Below, in pieces: positions 1 through 6,126 of a stretch of 11,813 nucleotides of DNA. Each line of letters starts with the position of its first letter. The stretch's first letter is position 1. The notes below the pieces were generated by a model. That model did not search any database and was not told the DNA's origin. It saw only the letters and a list, made by a program, of their open reading frames with translations. The translations under genes and the position numbers were made by a program. The stretch comes from JAEUIZ01 sp046155605 (GTDB lineage Bacteria > Planctomycetota > Phycisphaerae > Phycisphaerales > UBA1924): the NCBI GenBank assembly GCA_046155605.1, contig JBJXFQ010000128.1, forward strand, positions 1 to 11,813. Reading direction: 5' to 3'.

Positions 1-545
1 TCGAGGTCGAGTTCAACCCGCAGGGGACGCTAGCCGAGCGGATCCGTGCCGGGGGCGCGGGCATTCCAGCGTTCTACACCGCGACGGGCGCGGGGACGAT
101 CGTCGCCGAGGGCAAGGAGACGCGCGAACTCTTCCGGCCCAACCAGGCCGTCGGCGGGGCGACGATTCCCGGGCGCGGCTACGCGGGCCGCAGCAGCACA
201 CACACGTCGGCGGGGCTCGGCACGCCGCAGATCCCGCTGGCCAAGCCCATCCGCGAGGGCGAGCCGCGGGACTACGTGCTTGAGACCGGGCTGTACGCAG
301 ACCTGTCGCTCGTGAAGGCGTGGAAGTCGGACGAGTTCGGAAACCTCGTCTATCGCAAGACGGCAAGGAACTTCAACCCGATGATGGCGACAGCCGCGGC
401 GTTCGTGATCGCGGAGGTCGAGGAGATTGTGCCCACCGGCACGATCGAGGCAGACCAGATTCACACGCCGGGTAGTTATGTGAACCTGCTCGTGCGCACG
501 GCCTCCGAGAAGCGCATCGAGCAACGAACGGTGAGCAAGGCGTGA
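1..545 (+). CDS. scoA: Succinyl-CoA:3-ketoacid CoA-transferase subunit A (3' part)
   Basis: The frame is open from base 3 to the TGA at 543-545, giving 180 residues; the true start lies before the window. The protein belongs to the family I CoA-transferases, which move CoA between succinyl-CoA and acetoacetate or similar 3-oxoacids. Family landmarks in order are PQGTLAERIRAGGAGIPAF (fragment residues 6-24), the EGK motif near 36-38, LVKAWKSDEFGNLVYR (103-118), KTARNFNP (119-126) and the IAEVEEIV stretch followed by IHTPGSYV (153-160). The last residues (KRIEQRTVSK) resemble the end of the A domain of mitochondrial OXCT1. Two things are odd: about 47 residues (fragment 44-90, rich in Gly, Ser, Thr and Pro) sit where bacterial A subunits have only a few, and no subunit B follows because the next gene is convergent. 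Family assignment is firm; the exact acyl substrate cannot be read from the fragment. Confidence 0.9.
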   Translation, partial: EVEFNPQGTLAERIRAGGAGIPAFYTATGAGTIVAEGKETRELFRPNQAVGGATIPGRGYAGRSSTHTSAGLGTPQIPLAKPIREGEPRDYVLETGLYADLSLVKAWKSDEFGNLVYRKTARNFNPMMATAAAFVIAEVEEIVPTGTIEADQIHTPGSYVNLLVRTASEKRIEQRTVSKA

Positions 546-608
546 CGCTCCGGCGTCAGAGCACGGTCAGATGCCTACCGCGGTCGCTCAACGACGCGTT
601 GCGGTAGG
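543..608. terminator. Candidate bidirectional terminator hairpins between convergent genes
   Basis: Two inverted repeats occupy the gap between the convergent CoA-transferase and protease genes. TGACGC (543-548) and GCGTCA (553-558) form a 6-bp stem over a TCCG tetraloop and include the CoA-transferase stop codon. CCTACCGC (574-581) and GCGGTAGG (601-608) form a perfect 8-bp stem around the protease stop codon. An inner GTCG/CGAC pair (583-586 with 592-595) can stack inside it. No T-run follows on either strand, so the terminator role is inferred from position and symmetry. Confidence 0.4.
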
Positions 609-2345
609 AATGCTCACGGCGACCTGATCGTGCGAGAGCGTATCGCCATTGGGTATCGCATCGCCCTGCCCGCCTCCGCGGACCCGCACGACCAGCGTCG
701 AATCCGCGCTGCGTGTGAAATAGTCGACTCGGATTTCGTGATAACCGCCCTCGAGCGTGACCGTGCCCGATCGTGATCGCAGGGGATGGAGGCCGTCGTT
801 GACGACGACGAGCGAGCCGCCGACATACAGATTGGCACCATCGCGCGACTCGACGACAAAGGTGTAGGGCGCGTCGACGGGCACCCAGAACAAGCCCGTG
901 AACTGCGCGGCGAAGTTGGTGGCGAGCGGGTTCCCCGGCCATGTCGCGGGAAGAAACTCGAGGCGCTTCGCAAGGGCGCTGGCGATCGGTGCCGAGGTGA
1001 AGGGTGGCATGGTGGTCGCGGTGTCGCAGGCGTAATACTTCACACGCAAGCCGAGCAACTCACCGGCCACGGCATGAGTATGTGAGAGTACGTTGATCTC
1101 GCCGGCGCTGGCGATGGTCGTGCCCGTGATCGCCATGCCGAGATCCACGCGACCCGCCCCAAGCGCGTCCGATTCGGTGTTCGGACGGAGTGGTCCACAC
1201 GTCGAATAGAGAAGGTTCATCACCTGCGCTGGGGTTGAGGATGGATGGAGGGTCCAAACCATGGCGGCGGAAGCGGCGGCGACTGGCGAGGCATAACTCG
1301 TGCCGCTCACGGGCGCATAGCCGCCTCCCCGAGCGCAGACGTAGAGGCCGACGCCGGGAGCGCCGATGTCGAGCGCCCGGCCCCAGCATGAGTCGGGCGC
1401 ACGATCGCCCGTTACGTCGGTCGAGCCGACCACGACGACGTCTGGCCAATCGAACCACGAGAGGTTCGTGCCGGAGTTACCCGCGGCCCAGAAAAGCAGC
1501 CCGCCGTAGTTCGCCGTGATCGCGGCACCGGTGGCCTGGGCGGCCTGGTTCTCAACCCCCGCGAAACTGACATTGACAACTCGTGCGCCGTTGGCGGCAG
1601 CCCAGATCGCGCCGTACAGGATGTCGCTGAGAAACGCCGAGCCGCTGGAGAAGTTCGAGGCGCGAACCGGCATGATGCGCAAACCCCAGCCCACGCCAGA
1701 GCCGCCGATCGCGTTGTTGCCCACCGCGCCGGCGGTTCCCGCCACCGCCGTCCCGTGGCCGCTCACGTCCGAAACCTGCCCGCCCATGCCCTGCGGGAGT
1801 CTGGTCACGGCGTTGAAGCCCGGGACGAGCGCCGCAGCCAGGTCCGGATGCGTGAGATCGACGCCCGTATCCACGATGGCGCAGGTGATGGAGCCGTCGC
1901 CAGTTTCAATATCCCACGCAGCCGGCGCGTGGATCGCGTCGAGGTGCCACTGGTTGGGGTACCACGGATCGTCAGGACTCGTGCTCGCGGGACTCACGAT
2001 CCAATCCGGCTCGACGAACTCGTAGTCGCCGGTGGCCAGAAGATCGTCTGCCCACTCATGCTCGCTCATGTCGGCGGGCAGCGAGACGACGTGCGTGTCG
2101 ATGGCGTCGATGATACAAACCCGCCACGGCCCGAGCCCCCGGCGAGCGGCCTCATAGCGAGACGCAGCCTGTCCGGGTGTAAGGCCAGAGGCGACCCAAG
2201 CCGCCGGTTGAACGGGCCTGACGAGAAGCCGCCCGGAGTGCGAGCGGACTCCCGCGATGGCGTCGAACCCGCCCGGAGGAGCCTGTGAAGCGTGCGCACC
2301 GCTCACCACGGCAGCCAGAGCAACAACACACGAGATTCGAATCAA
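588..2345 (-). CDS. Secreted S8 (subtilisin-like) serine protease with C-terminal PA14-like domain
   Basis: This is a complete S8-family endopeptidase, probably exported. The catalytic residues are visible in family context: Asp in AIVDTGVDLTHPDL, His in SGHGTAVAGT, the oxyanion Asn in WAAGNSG and Ser in SGTSYASPVAAA; they are residues 159, 197, 289 and 350 counted from the start used here. Residues 1-20 (IRISCVVALAAVVSGAHASQA) form a signal peptide, and the stretch to about 120 looks like a propeptide. Residues about 424-555 resemble a PA14 domain (LRVKYYACD, FTGLFWVPVDAPYTFVVESRDG, LYVGG, GGYHEIRVDYF), a beta-barrel often involved in carbohydrate binding. The TTG at 2343-2345 is chosen because GAGGAG (2352-2357) lies 6 nt before it; a TTG at 2361-2363 would add six residues but has no ribosome site. 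The substrate is unknown. It may also be attached to the cell surface, but no anchor is seen. Confidence 0.9.
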   Translation of the reverse strand: MIRISCVVALAAVVSGAHASQAPPGGFDAIAGVRSHSGRLLVRPVQPAAWVASGLTPGQAASRYEAARRGLGPWRVCIIDAIDTHVVSLPADMSEHEWADDLLATGDYEFVEPDWIVSPASTSPDDPWYPNQWHLDAIHAPAAWDIETGDGSITCAIVDTGVDLTHPDLAAALVPGFNAVTRLPQGMGGQVSDVSGHGTAVAGTAGAVGNNAIGGSGVGWGLRIMPVRASNFSSGSAFLSDILYGAIWAAANGARVVNVSFAGVENQAAQATGAAITANYGGLLFWAAGNSGTNLSWFDWPDVVVVGSTDVTGDRAPDSCWGRALDIGAPGVGLYVCARGGGYAPVSGTSYASPVAAASAAMVWTLHPSSTPAQVMNLLYSTCGPLRPNTESDALGAGRVDLGMAITGTTIASAGEINVLSHTHAVAGELLGLRVKYYACDTATTMPPFTSAPIASALAKRLEFLPATWPGNPLATNFAAQFTGLFWVPVDAPYTFVVESRDGANLYVGGSLVVVNDGLHPLRSRSGTVTLEGGYHEIRVDYFTRSADSTLVVRVRGGGQGDAIPNGDTLSHDQVAVSIPTATRR

Positions 2346-2351
2346 TCTCGT

Positions 2352-2357
2352 CTCCTC
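2352..2357 (-). promoter_or_regulatory. Ribosome binding site of the protease
   Basis: On the minus strand GAGGAG lies 6 nt before the TTG at 2343-2345. It selects this TTG over the upstream in-frame TTG at 2361-2363, because the latter would place the Shine-Dalgarno sequence inside the coding region. Confidence 0.6.
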
Positions 2358-2438
2358 ACACAACAGGCTTCACGGCCCACGAGTCTCGCGCGAATGCGCA
2401 CAGCCCAATGCCGTGCCCCATCTCTCCTACACCGGCCG

Positions 2439-2467
2439 AGTATCCCATACTTCGGGCGGTTTGTAAA
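2439..2467 (-). promoter_or_regulatory. Candidate sigma-70-type promoter of the protease gene
   Basis: On the minus strand TTTACA (2462-2467, five of six matches to the -35 consensus) is followed after 17 bp by GATACT (2439-2444, four of six matches to the -10). This would start transcription near 2432 and give a leader of about 85 nt. It is a pattern match only. Confidence 0.4.
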
Positions 2468-2518
2468 GGGGGTTCGTCGCACCCCGGGCAAACTCCCGAT
2501 GCAGAATGCGCGAAGAGT

Positions 2519-2546
2519 TTGACACCGCAAGAGTTCCCCCTACCAT
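2519..2546 (+). promoter_or_regulatory. Candidate sigma-70-type promoter of tRNA-Ile
   Basis: A perfect TTGACA (2519-2524) is followed after 16 bp by TACCAT (2541-2546, four of six matches to the -10). The predicted start near 2552-2554 is only a few bases before the mature 5' end of the tRNA. The perfect -35 box and the position make this one of the better promoter candidates in the window. It may also drive the DUF502-HPF-PTS genes that follow on the same strand. Confidence 0.55.
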
Positions 2547-2556
2547 CGTCGGCCTC

Positions 2557-2630
2557 GGGCTTGTAGCTCAGCTGGCTAGAGCGCACCCCTGATAAGGGTG
2601 AGGTCGAAGGTTCGAGTCCTTTCAGGCCCA
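2557..2630 (+). tRNA. tRNA-Ile (anticodon GAT)
   Basis: A full cloverleaf can be folded by eye. The acceptor GGGCTTG (2557-2563) pairs with CAGGCCC (2623-2629) with one G-T pair. The D arm is GCTC...GAGC. The anticodon stem CACCC/GGGTG (2584-2588 with 2596-2600) encloses CTGATAA, with anticodon GAT at 2591-2593. The T arm is GAAGG/CCTTT around TTCGAGT. The discriminator base is A2630 and the 3' CCA is not encoded, so it must be added after transcription. There are 74 nt and no intron. Confidence 0.97.
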
Positions 2631-2680
2631 TTACGACCGGAGCGACGCCCTCGGGCGCACGACACCGGGGAGTCGCGCGC

Positions 2681-3514
2681 ATGGCTCGCAAGCGCACCAC
2701 GTTTATGACCGATTTCCGCCGCTTTTTCGGGCGCGGGCTGACGGTTCTCCTTCCCTCCGTCCTCACGCTCTGGATCCTCTGGTACGCCTTCGTCTTCGTC
2801 TTCAACAACGTCGCCGCCCCCATCAATCGCGGTGTTCGGTGGGCGGTCGTAGAGGTCACGCCATGGGTCGTCGGCCCAGCCTCCCGTCCCGCCTGGTACG
2901 AAGTCAACCCTGATGAGCGTCAGGACTTCATCCGCAGGCCCGAGGGCCAGTCGCTGCGCAACGCCTCGTCCGCGGCCATCGACCGCGAGATCCGCGGACG
3001 GAACCTCCGCGACTACTGGTCCCAGCGCTGGTATCTCTCGGGCATGGGCCTCGCGCTGGCGATTCTGCTCATCTACCTCGCCGGCTTGCTGCTGGGGGGG
3101 CTGATCGGCCGGCGAATGTACTCGCGCATCGAGCGGCTCATCGGCCGCGTGCCCATCTTCAAGCAGATCTACCCCCACGTCAAGCAGGCCGTCGATCTCG
3201 TCATCGGCGAACGCCAGATGGCCTTCAAGCGCGTGGTCCTGGTGCAATATCCAAGGCAGGGATGCTGGAGCCTCGGCTTCGTCAGCGGCGACTCGATCCG
3301 CGACGCCTGGAACGCTGCCGGCGAACCGTGCGTCTCCATTTTCATCCCCTCCACACCGACGCCCTTCACGGGCTTTGTCATCACGGTCCCGCAACGAGAG
3401 GTCGTCGATGTCTCGATGACCATCGACGAGGCCGTGCGCTTCGCGCTCACGGGCGGCGTGCTGGTCCCCGAGAAGCAGGCCGCCGGTGGGACGACCCAGG
3501 CGCGACTAGACTAG
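2681..3514 (+). CDS. DUF502 family inner-membrane protein
   Basis: This 277-residue protein has the DUF502 (PF04367) layout: a short basic N-terminus, a first membrane helix at about residues 20-43 (LTVLLPSVLTLWILWYAFVF), a loop of about 75 residues, a second helix at 121-143, then a conserved soluble part. Family-like motifs are RVPIFKQIYPHVKQ (156-169), VVLVQYPRQGCWSLGFVSG (185-203), CVSIFIPSTPTPFTGFV (217-233) and the SMTIDEAVRFALTGG segment near 245-259. The biochemical role of the family is unknown. GGGGAG at 2667-2672 lies 8 nt before the ATG. The gene follows the tRNA by 50 bp with only a short CGCC/GGCG hairpin between, so it could be co-transcribed with it. It leads a four-gene plus-strand run. 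The hydrophilic loop between the helices is longer than I expect for typical members. Confidence 0.88.
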   Translation: MARKRTTFMTDFRRFFGRGLTVLLPSVLTLWILWYAFVFVFNNVAAPINRGVRWAVVEVTPWVVGPASRPAWYEVNPDERQDFIRRPEGQSLRNASSAAIDREIRGRNLRDYWSQRWYLSGMGLALAILLIYLAGLLLGGLIGRRMYSRIERLIGRVPIFKQIYPHVKQAVDLVIGERQMAFKRVVLVQYPRQGCWSLGFVSGDSIRDAWNAAGEPCVSIFIPSTPTPFTGFVITVPQREVVDVSMTIDEAVRFALTGGVLVPEKQAAGGTTQARLD

Positions 3515-3547
3515 GACGAGCGGGCTTGCCCGCGCGGAGAACTACCG

Positions 3548-3856
3548 ATGAGGATCGAGGTCGTGGGACGGAACCTGGATGTGACCGACGCCATCCGCTC
3601 GCACGCGGAGACGAAGGCACAGAAACTGCCCAAGTACTTCGACGGTGTGCAGCAGGTCACCTTCCGACTCACGCGCGAGGACCACCACCACCACGGCAAG
3701 TTCGGCGTCGAGTTAGTGGTCGATGTCGAGAAGCACGCCGACTTCGTCACGCACGCGCAGGACGAGGACCTCTACGCCGCGATCGACGCCTGCGTCCAGA
3801 AGTCGTCGCGGCAACTCGCGGATTTCAAGGAACGACTCAAGAACGGGCACCGCTGA
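3548..3856 (+). CDS. hpf: Ribosome hibernation promoting factor, short HPF/YfiA type
   Basis: At 102 residues it matches the short class of ribosome-associated inhibitors, which bind the 30S decoding region and silence or dimerise ribosomes when growth slows. Family features are the N-terminal beta strand IEVVGRNLDVTDAIRSHAE (residues 3-21), KLPKYFDGVQQVTFRLT (26-42), and the C-terminal helix starting at DEDLYAAIDACVQKSSRQL (72-90). The C-terminal dimerisation domain of long HPFs is absent, so a separate partner would be needed for 100S dimers if it makes them. GGAG (3536-3539) sits 8 nt before the ATG. A 5-bp hairpin (GCGGG/CCCGC, 3520-3533) lies between the DUF502 stop and this site and may tune translation. 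Four His in a row (residues 46-49) occupy a loop. The EIIA gene begins 2 nt after the stop, so the two are almost certainly co-translated. Confidence 0.92.
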   Translation: MRIEVVGRNLDVTDAIRSHAETKAQKLPKYFDGVQQVTFRLTREDHHHHGKFGVELVVDVEKHADFVTHAQDEDLYAAIDACVQKSSRQLADFKERLKNGHR

Positions 3857-3858
3857 CC

Positions 3859-4335
3859 ATGCGACTCTCCCAACTCGTGGCTTCCGGCGCGATCGTTGCT
3901 CGGCTGGGCTCGGCCCAGCGCGACGACGCCATCATCGAACTCGTCGACTCGCTCGTGAGTTCCGGTGCCGCTCCCGCACGCCTCCGCGACGACCTCGTCC
4001 GCTCGGTCCTCGAGCGCGAGCGACGCGGCTCGACCGGCTTCGGGCGCGGCGTCGCCGTCCCGCACGTCAAGCACCAGGGCGTCAAGACCATGACCGCCGC
4101 CGTCGGGCTCTCCGAGCGCGGCGTCGACTTCAACGCCCTCGACAAGCAGCCCGTCTATTCGGTCTTCCTCCTGCTCTCGCCTGAAGACCGGCCCGAGGAC
4201 CACCTCCACGCCATGGAGGTCATCTTCAAGAACCTGAGCAAGGAGACCTTCCGCCGATTCCTGCGGCAGGCACGCACGGCGGACGAGGTCCGAACGCTCC
4301 TCGACGAGGCCGACAACCAACTCATCACCGGCTAG
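3859..4335 (+). CDS. ptsN: PTS EIIA component, fructose/nitrogen (PtsN) type
   Basis: This 158-residue single-domain protein belongs to PTS EIIA family 2. The phosphorylated histidine is His69 in GRGVAVPHVKH, and other family segments are RERRGSTGFG (53-62), GVDFNALDKQPVYSVFLLLS (88-107) and the HLHAMEVIF helix (115-123). It would accept phosphate from HPr. The absence of EIIB and EIIC partners and the position between hpf and HPr suggest a regulatory role like PtsN, not sugar uptake. The ATG at 3859 follows the HPF stop after two bases; there is no strong ribosome site, which fits translational coupling. The same frame is open far upstream, but those residues overlap the DUF502 and HPF genes and are not protein-like, so the start here is secure. 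Confidence 0.9.
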   Translation: MRLSQLVASGAIVARLGSAQRDDAIIELVDSLVSSGAAPARLRDDLVRSVLERERRGSTGFGRGVAVPHVKHQGVKTMTAAVGLSERGVDFNALDKQPVYSVFLLLSPEDRPEDHLHAMEVIFKNLSKETFRRFLRQARTADEVRTLLDEADNQLITG

Positions 4336-4361
4336 CCTGTCGCTCGTCGCTTTCTTCGCCT

Positions 4362-4463
4362 TGTCCCTTCGTCCCCTGCCCCTTCTTCCCTCTTTCACTT
4401 CGCCTCCTGTCCATTCTTCCCCCTGTCCCTTCGTCCCCTTGTCCCTTCGTCCCTTCTTCCCCC
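4362..4463. repeat. Degenerate 15-16-bp polypyrimidine tandem array
   Basis: Six units related to TGTCCCTTCGTCCC begin at 4362, 4377, 4393, 4408, 4424 and 4440, spaced 15 or 16 bp. Units 1, 5 and 6 are nearly identical; units 2-4 have two to five changes each. Almost the whole tract is C and T on the plus strand. It fills the gap between EIIA and HPr and ends just before the HPr ribosome site. It would be an unstructured CU-rich leader in the mRNA and could form triplex DNA. No function is established. Confidence 0.75.
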
Positions 4464-4473
4464 GAGGCCCCGC

Positions 4474-4749
4474 GTGTCTGGACGCCACTCGGTCAACGCC
4501 ACGATCGTCAATCGCCTCGGGCTGCACGCGCGCCCAGCGATGGCGTTCGTTGACGAGGCGATGAAGTTCAAGTCCGAGGTCCGCGTCAGCCGCGACGATC
4601 AGGAGGTCGACGGCAAGTCCATCATGCACATGATGCTGCTGGCGGCGACCAAGGGGACGGTGCTGAAGATCACCGCCGAGGGCGACGACGCACCCGCGGC
4701 CTGCGCGGCACTCAAGAAACTCGTCGATGCGGGATTCGACGAGGAATAG
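4474..4749 (+). CDS. ptsH: Phosphocarrier protein HPr
   Basis: HPr relays phosphate from PEP via enzyme I to EIIA proteins. The 91-residue product has the active-site motif GLHARPA (residues 16-22) with His18 as phosphate acceptor. The regulatory region DGKSIMHMMLLAA (46-58) contains Ser49, which corresponds to Ser46 of Gram-positive HPr, so control by an HPr kinase is possible. The GTG start at 4474 is chosen because GAGG (4464-4467) lies 6 nt before it; no better in-frame ATG precedes the conserved part. It is separated from EIIA by a 138-bp repeat-filled gap but runs the same way. Enzyme I, often the next gene after HPr, is not present: a minus-strand gene meets it head-on instead. Confidence 0.93.
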   Translation: MSGRHSVNATIVNRLGLHARPAMAFVDEAMKFKSEVRVSRDDQEVDGKSIMHMMLLAATKGTVLKITAEGDDAPAACAALKKLVDAGFDEE

Positions 4750-4819
4750 CGCGGCCACAGGGCACAGTGACACAGATACTCACCGCACGGCAGCATGGAG
4801 CCGCTGGGCTGCGTTCCAT

Positions 4820-4851
4820 CTTTGCCGCTTTGCTGCGTTGCTGCTTTGCCT
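4820..4851. repeat. Four copies of an 8-bp repeat (CTTTGCYG)
   Basis: CTTTGCCG, CTTTGCTG, CGTTGCTG and CTTTGCCT follow each other without gaps in the space between the convergent HPr and fibronectin III genes. This is a short low-complexity array with no evident function. Confidence 0.6.
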
Positions 4852-4869
4852 ACGCCGCTTCTTCCTTGT

Positions 4870-4887
4870 CGCCGCCGTCGTGCGGCG
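4870..4887. terminator. Candidate terminator hairpin between convergent genes
   Basis: CGCCGC (4870-4875) pairs with GCGGCG (4882-4887) over a 6-nt loop. It lies 9 nt after the stop codon of the minus-strand fibronectin III gene and about 120 nt after HPr on the other strand. There is no T-run on either side, so termination is inferred only from position. Confidence 0.35.
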
Positions 4888-4896
4888 CCGGCGGTT

Positions 4897-5607
4897 CTAC
4901 GCCGCCTCGTGCGCCGTTCCAGCGCCTTCGGAGTTTCCGCCGCCCCCCACAAACCCCGCGATCCCCCCGGAGGTAAAAGACTGCCCGCCACCCCCGCCGA
5001 ACTGGACCTCGGCAAAGGTGCTGGGCGGCCCGACCTCGTTGCCGCGCTGCGCGCGAACCTGATACACGACGCTCTCGGGCACGGGGCTCGGCACGCCCGC
5101 GTCGATGAACTTCTTGACCGCCGTCGAGCCGAGTTGCACCCACTCGCCCGCGGGGAGCCGCCGCCACACGCTGAAGAAGGTCTGGAACTCGCTGAGCCCC
5201 TTCCACTTGATGGTCACCGTGCCGTCGGCGTTGGGGTCGGCGACGACGTCGGTGGGGGCCTGGAGCGCCGGCGGCGGGCCGGGCGGGAGCGGCGCGGGAA
5301 TCTGCGCCAGCACATAGACATTCGGGTCGTTGCTCTGGGCGGCCTTGAGTTTGATCGCCTTGATCGCGTCCGAGGCGAGGTCGGTCATGTCGCGAACCTT
5401 GTTATAGAAGTTCGCGGTGGCGGCCTTGGCGGCGTCGCGCGCGGCCTCGGCGCTGTTGAAGGCAGCGCGGGCGGTCGTCGCGGCGGTGCCCAGGGCCGAG
5501 ACCTGCAGCGACGTGAGCCCGATCGCGGTGGCGTTGGTGGTCCAGACCGGGACATGGCTCTCGACGAACTCGACCTTCTCGATGTTTCCTCTTGGCAGAA
5601 TGGGCAT
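4897..5607 (-). CDS. Fibronectin type III domain protein of unknown function
   Basis: The product has 236 residues. The N-terminal half (about 10-95) is Ala- and Thr-rich and mostly helical in character. After a proline-rich linker (103-118), residues about 115-204 look like one fibronectin type III fold: APTDVVADPNADGTVTIKWKG, a WRR...WVQLG pair, VVYQVRAQRGNEVGPPS and a closing AEVQF strand. The tail (204-230) is Gly-rich. There is no signal peptide or membrane helix, so location is unknown; such modules usually mediate protein contacts. The ATG at 5605-5607 has GGAG (5615-5618) 7 nt upstream. The frame stays open much further upstream, to about 6462, but that part is Cys/Arg/Pro-rich, crosses a DNA repeat array and overlaps the next gene, so it is not included. 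I recognise only the domain, not the gene. Confidence 0.8.
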   Translation of the reverse strand: MPILPRGNIEKVEFVESHVPVWTTNATAIGLTSLQVSALGTAATTARAAFNSAEAARDAAKAATANFYNKVRDMTDLASDAIKAIKLKAAQSNDPNVYVLAQIPAPLPPGPPPALQAPTDVVADPNADGTVTIKWKGLSEFQTFFSVWRRLPAGEWVQLGSTAVKKFIDAGVPSPVPESVVYQVRAQRGNEVGPPSTFAEVQFGGGGGQSFTSGGIAGFVGGGGNSEGAGTAHEAA

Positions 5608-5732
5608 GGACAGTCTCCGAGGGCCGTTCCTCTCCCGGGGCTCCGCCGACGCAGCCGAGCAAGGGCCGAGGACGTGGCCACAACTCGTATCGGACGGCGG
5701 AGAGGGCTTGATAAGTTGCCGCGTAGGAGAGG

Positions 5733-5760
5733 GGGTTCGGCATTCGGGGTTCGGCGTTCG
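5733..5760. repeat. 14-bp tandem direct repeat
   Basis: GGGTTCGGCATTCG (5733-5746) is followed directly by GGGTTCGGCGTTCG (5747-5760), differing at one base. It lies 126 bp upstream of the fibronectin III gene start. Its role is unknown. Confidence 0.7.
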
Positions 5761-5886
5761 ACAGGTGGACCCCACTCGCGCATCGTCTCTTACGAATGCC
5801 GAGTCATGAACCACGAAGGCTGTGTGAGCGACCTCGCACGCTTGCGCTACCGCGTTGACGCACCGGGAACGCGGTCTCTGCGCAAG

Positions 5887-6075
5887 AACGGTCAGTTCGC
5901 ACGCCCCGACGGGCCTTCGGTTCGTTCGTACCAACGCTCGGTTCGCCCGGACCGCCTCTTGGTTCGTCCCGACGGAGGCTCGGTCGGGGCGAACCGCCCG
6001 TCCGTCAGCCGCGACGGACCTTCGGTCGGTTCGTCCCGATGACCGGTCGGAGCGAGCGGAGGCTCGGTCATGTGG
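5887..6075. repeat. Degenerate 21-bp tandem array, about nine units
   Basis: Units start at 5887, 5908, 5929, 5950, 5971, 5992, 6013, 6034 and 6055. The most typical are 5908-5928 and 6013-6033 (both begin GACGG and share CCTTCGGT). The shared core is TCGGTTCG or TCGGTCGG near the middle of each unit, and several units open with GAC or AAC. Because the period is a multiple of three, each frame shows seven-residue repeats. In the minus frame these read like GTNQEAV, RANRALV and RTNRRPV, which resemble coiled-coil heptads. No start codon with a ribosome site opens this frame, so it is treated as a DNA repeat or a coding relic. Confidence 0.7.
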
Positions 6076-6126
6076 TGCGATGGCCCGGCGAATCGCCCGC
6101 GCACGGCGGGAATCGCTCGCTGGCCA

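Noticed and set aside
2557..2630. tRNA-Ile as an integration (att) site for the downstream genes.
   Set aside because: No repeat of the tRNA 3' end and no integrase were found in the window; the genes after it are typical core genes.
2356..2907. Minus-strand frame with GLKGLEPSTSPLSGVRSSQL.
   Set aside because: This is the well-known false peptide produced by translating the antisense of a tRNA gene.
2576..3394. Minus-strand frame of 272 codons ending in RTRTFDLTLIRGAL.
   Set aside because: It is antisense to the DUF502 gene and the tRNA; the ending is another common tRNA-shadow peptide.
3262..3858. Long upstream extension of the EIIA frame.
   Set aside because: It overlaps DUF502 and HPF in other frames and consists of Arg/His/Gly-rich shadow sequence; EIIA homology begins at the ATG 3859.
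4362..4463. CRISPR array.
   Set aside because: Units of 15-16 bp are directly adjacent with no unique spacers, and no cas genes are present.
4795..6042. A 415-codon open frame on the plus strand.
   Set aside because: It is antisense to the fibronectin III gene and then crosses the 21-bp repeat array; composition is not protein-like.
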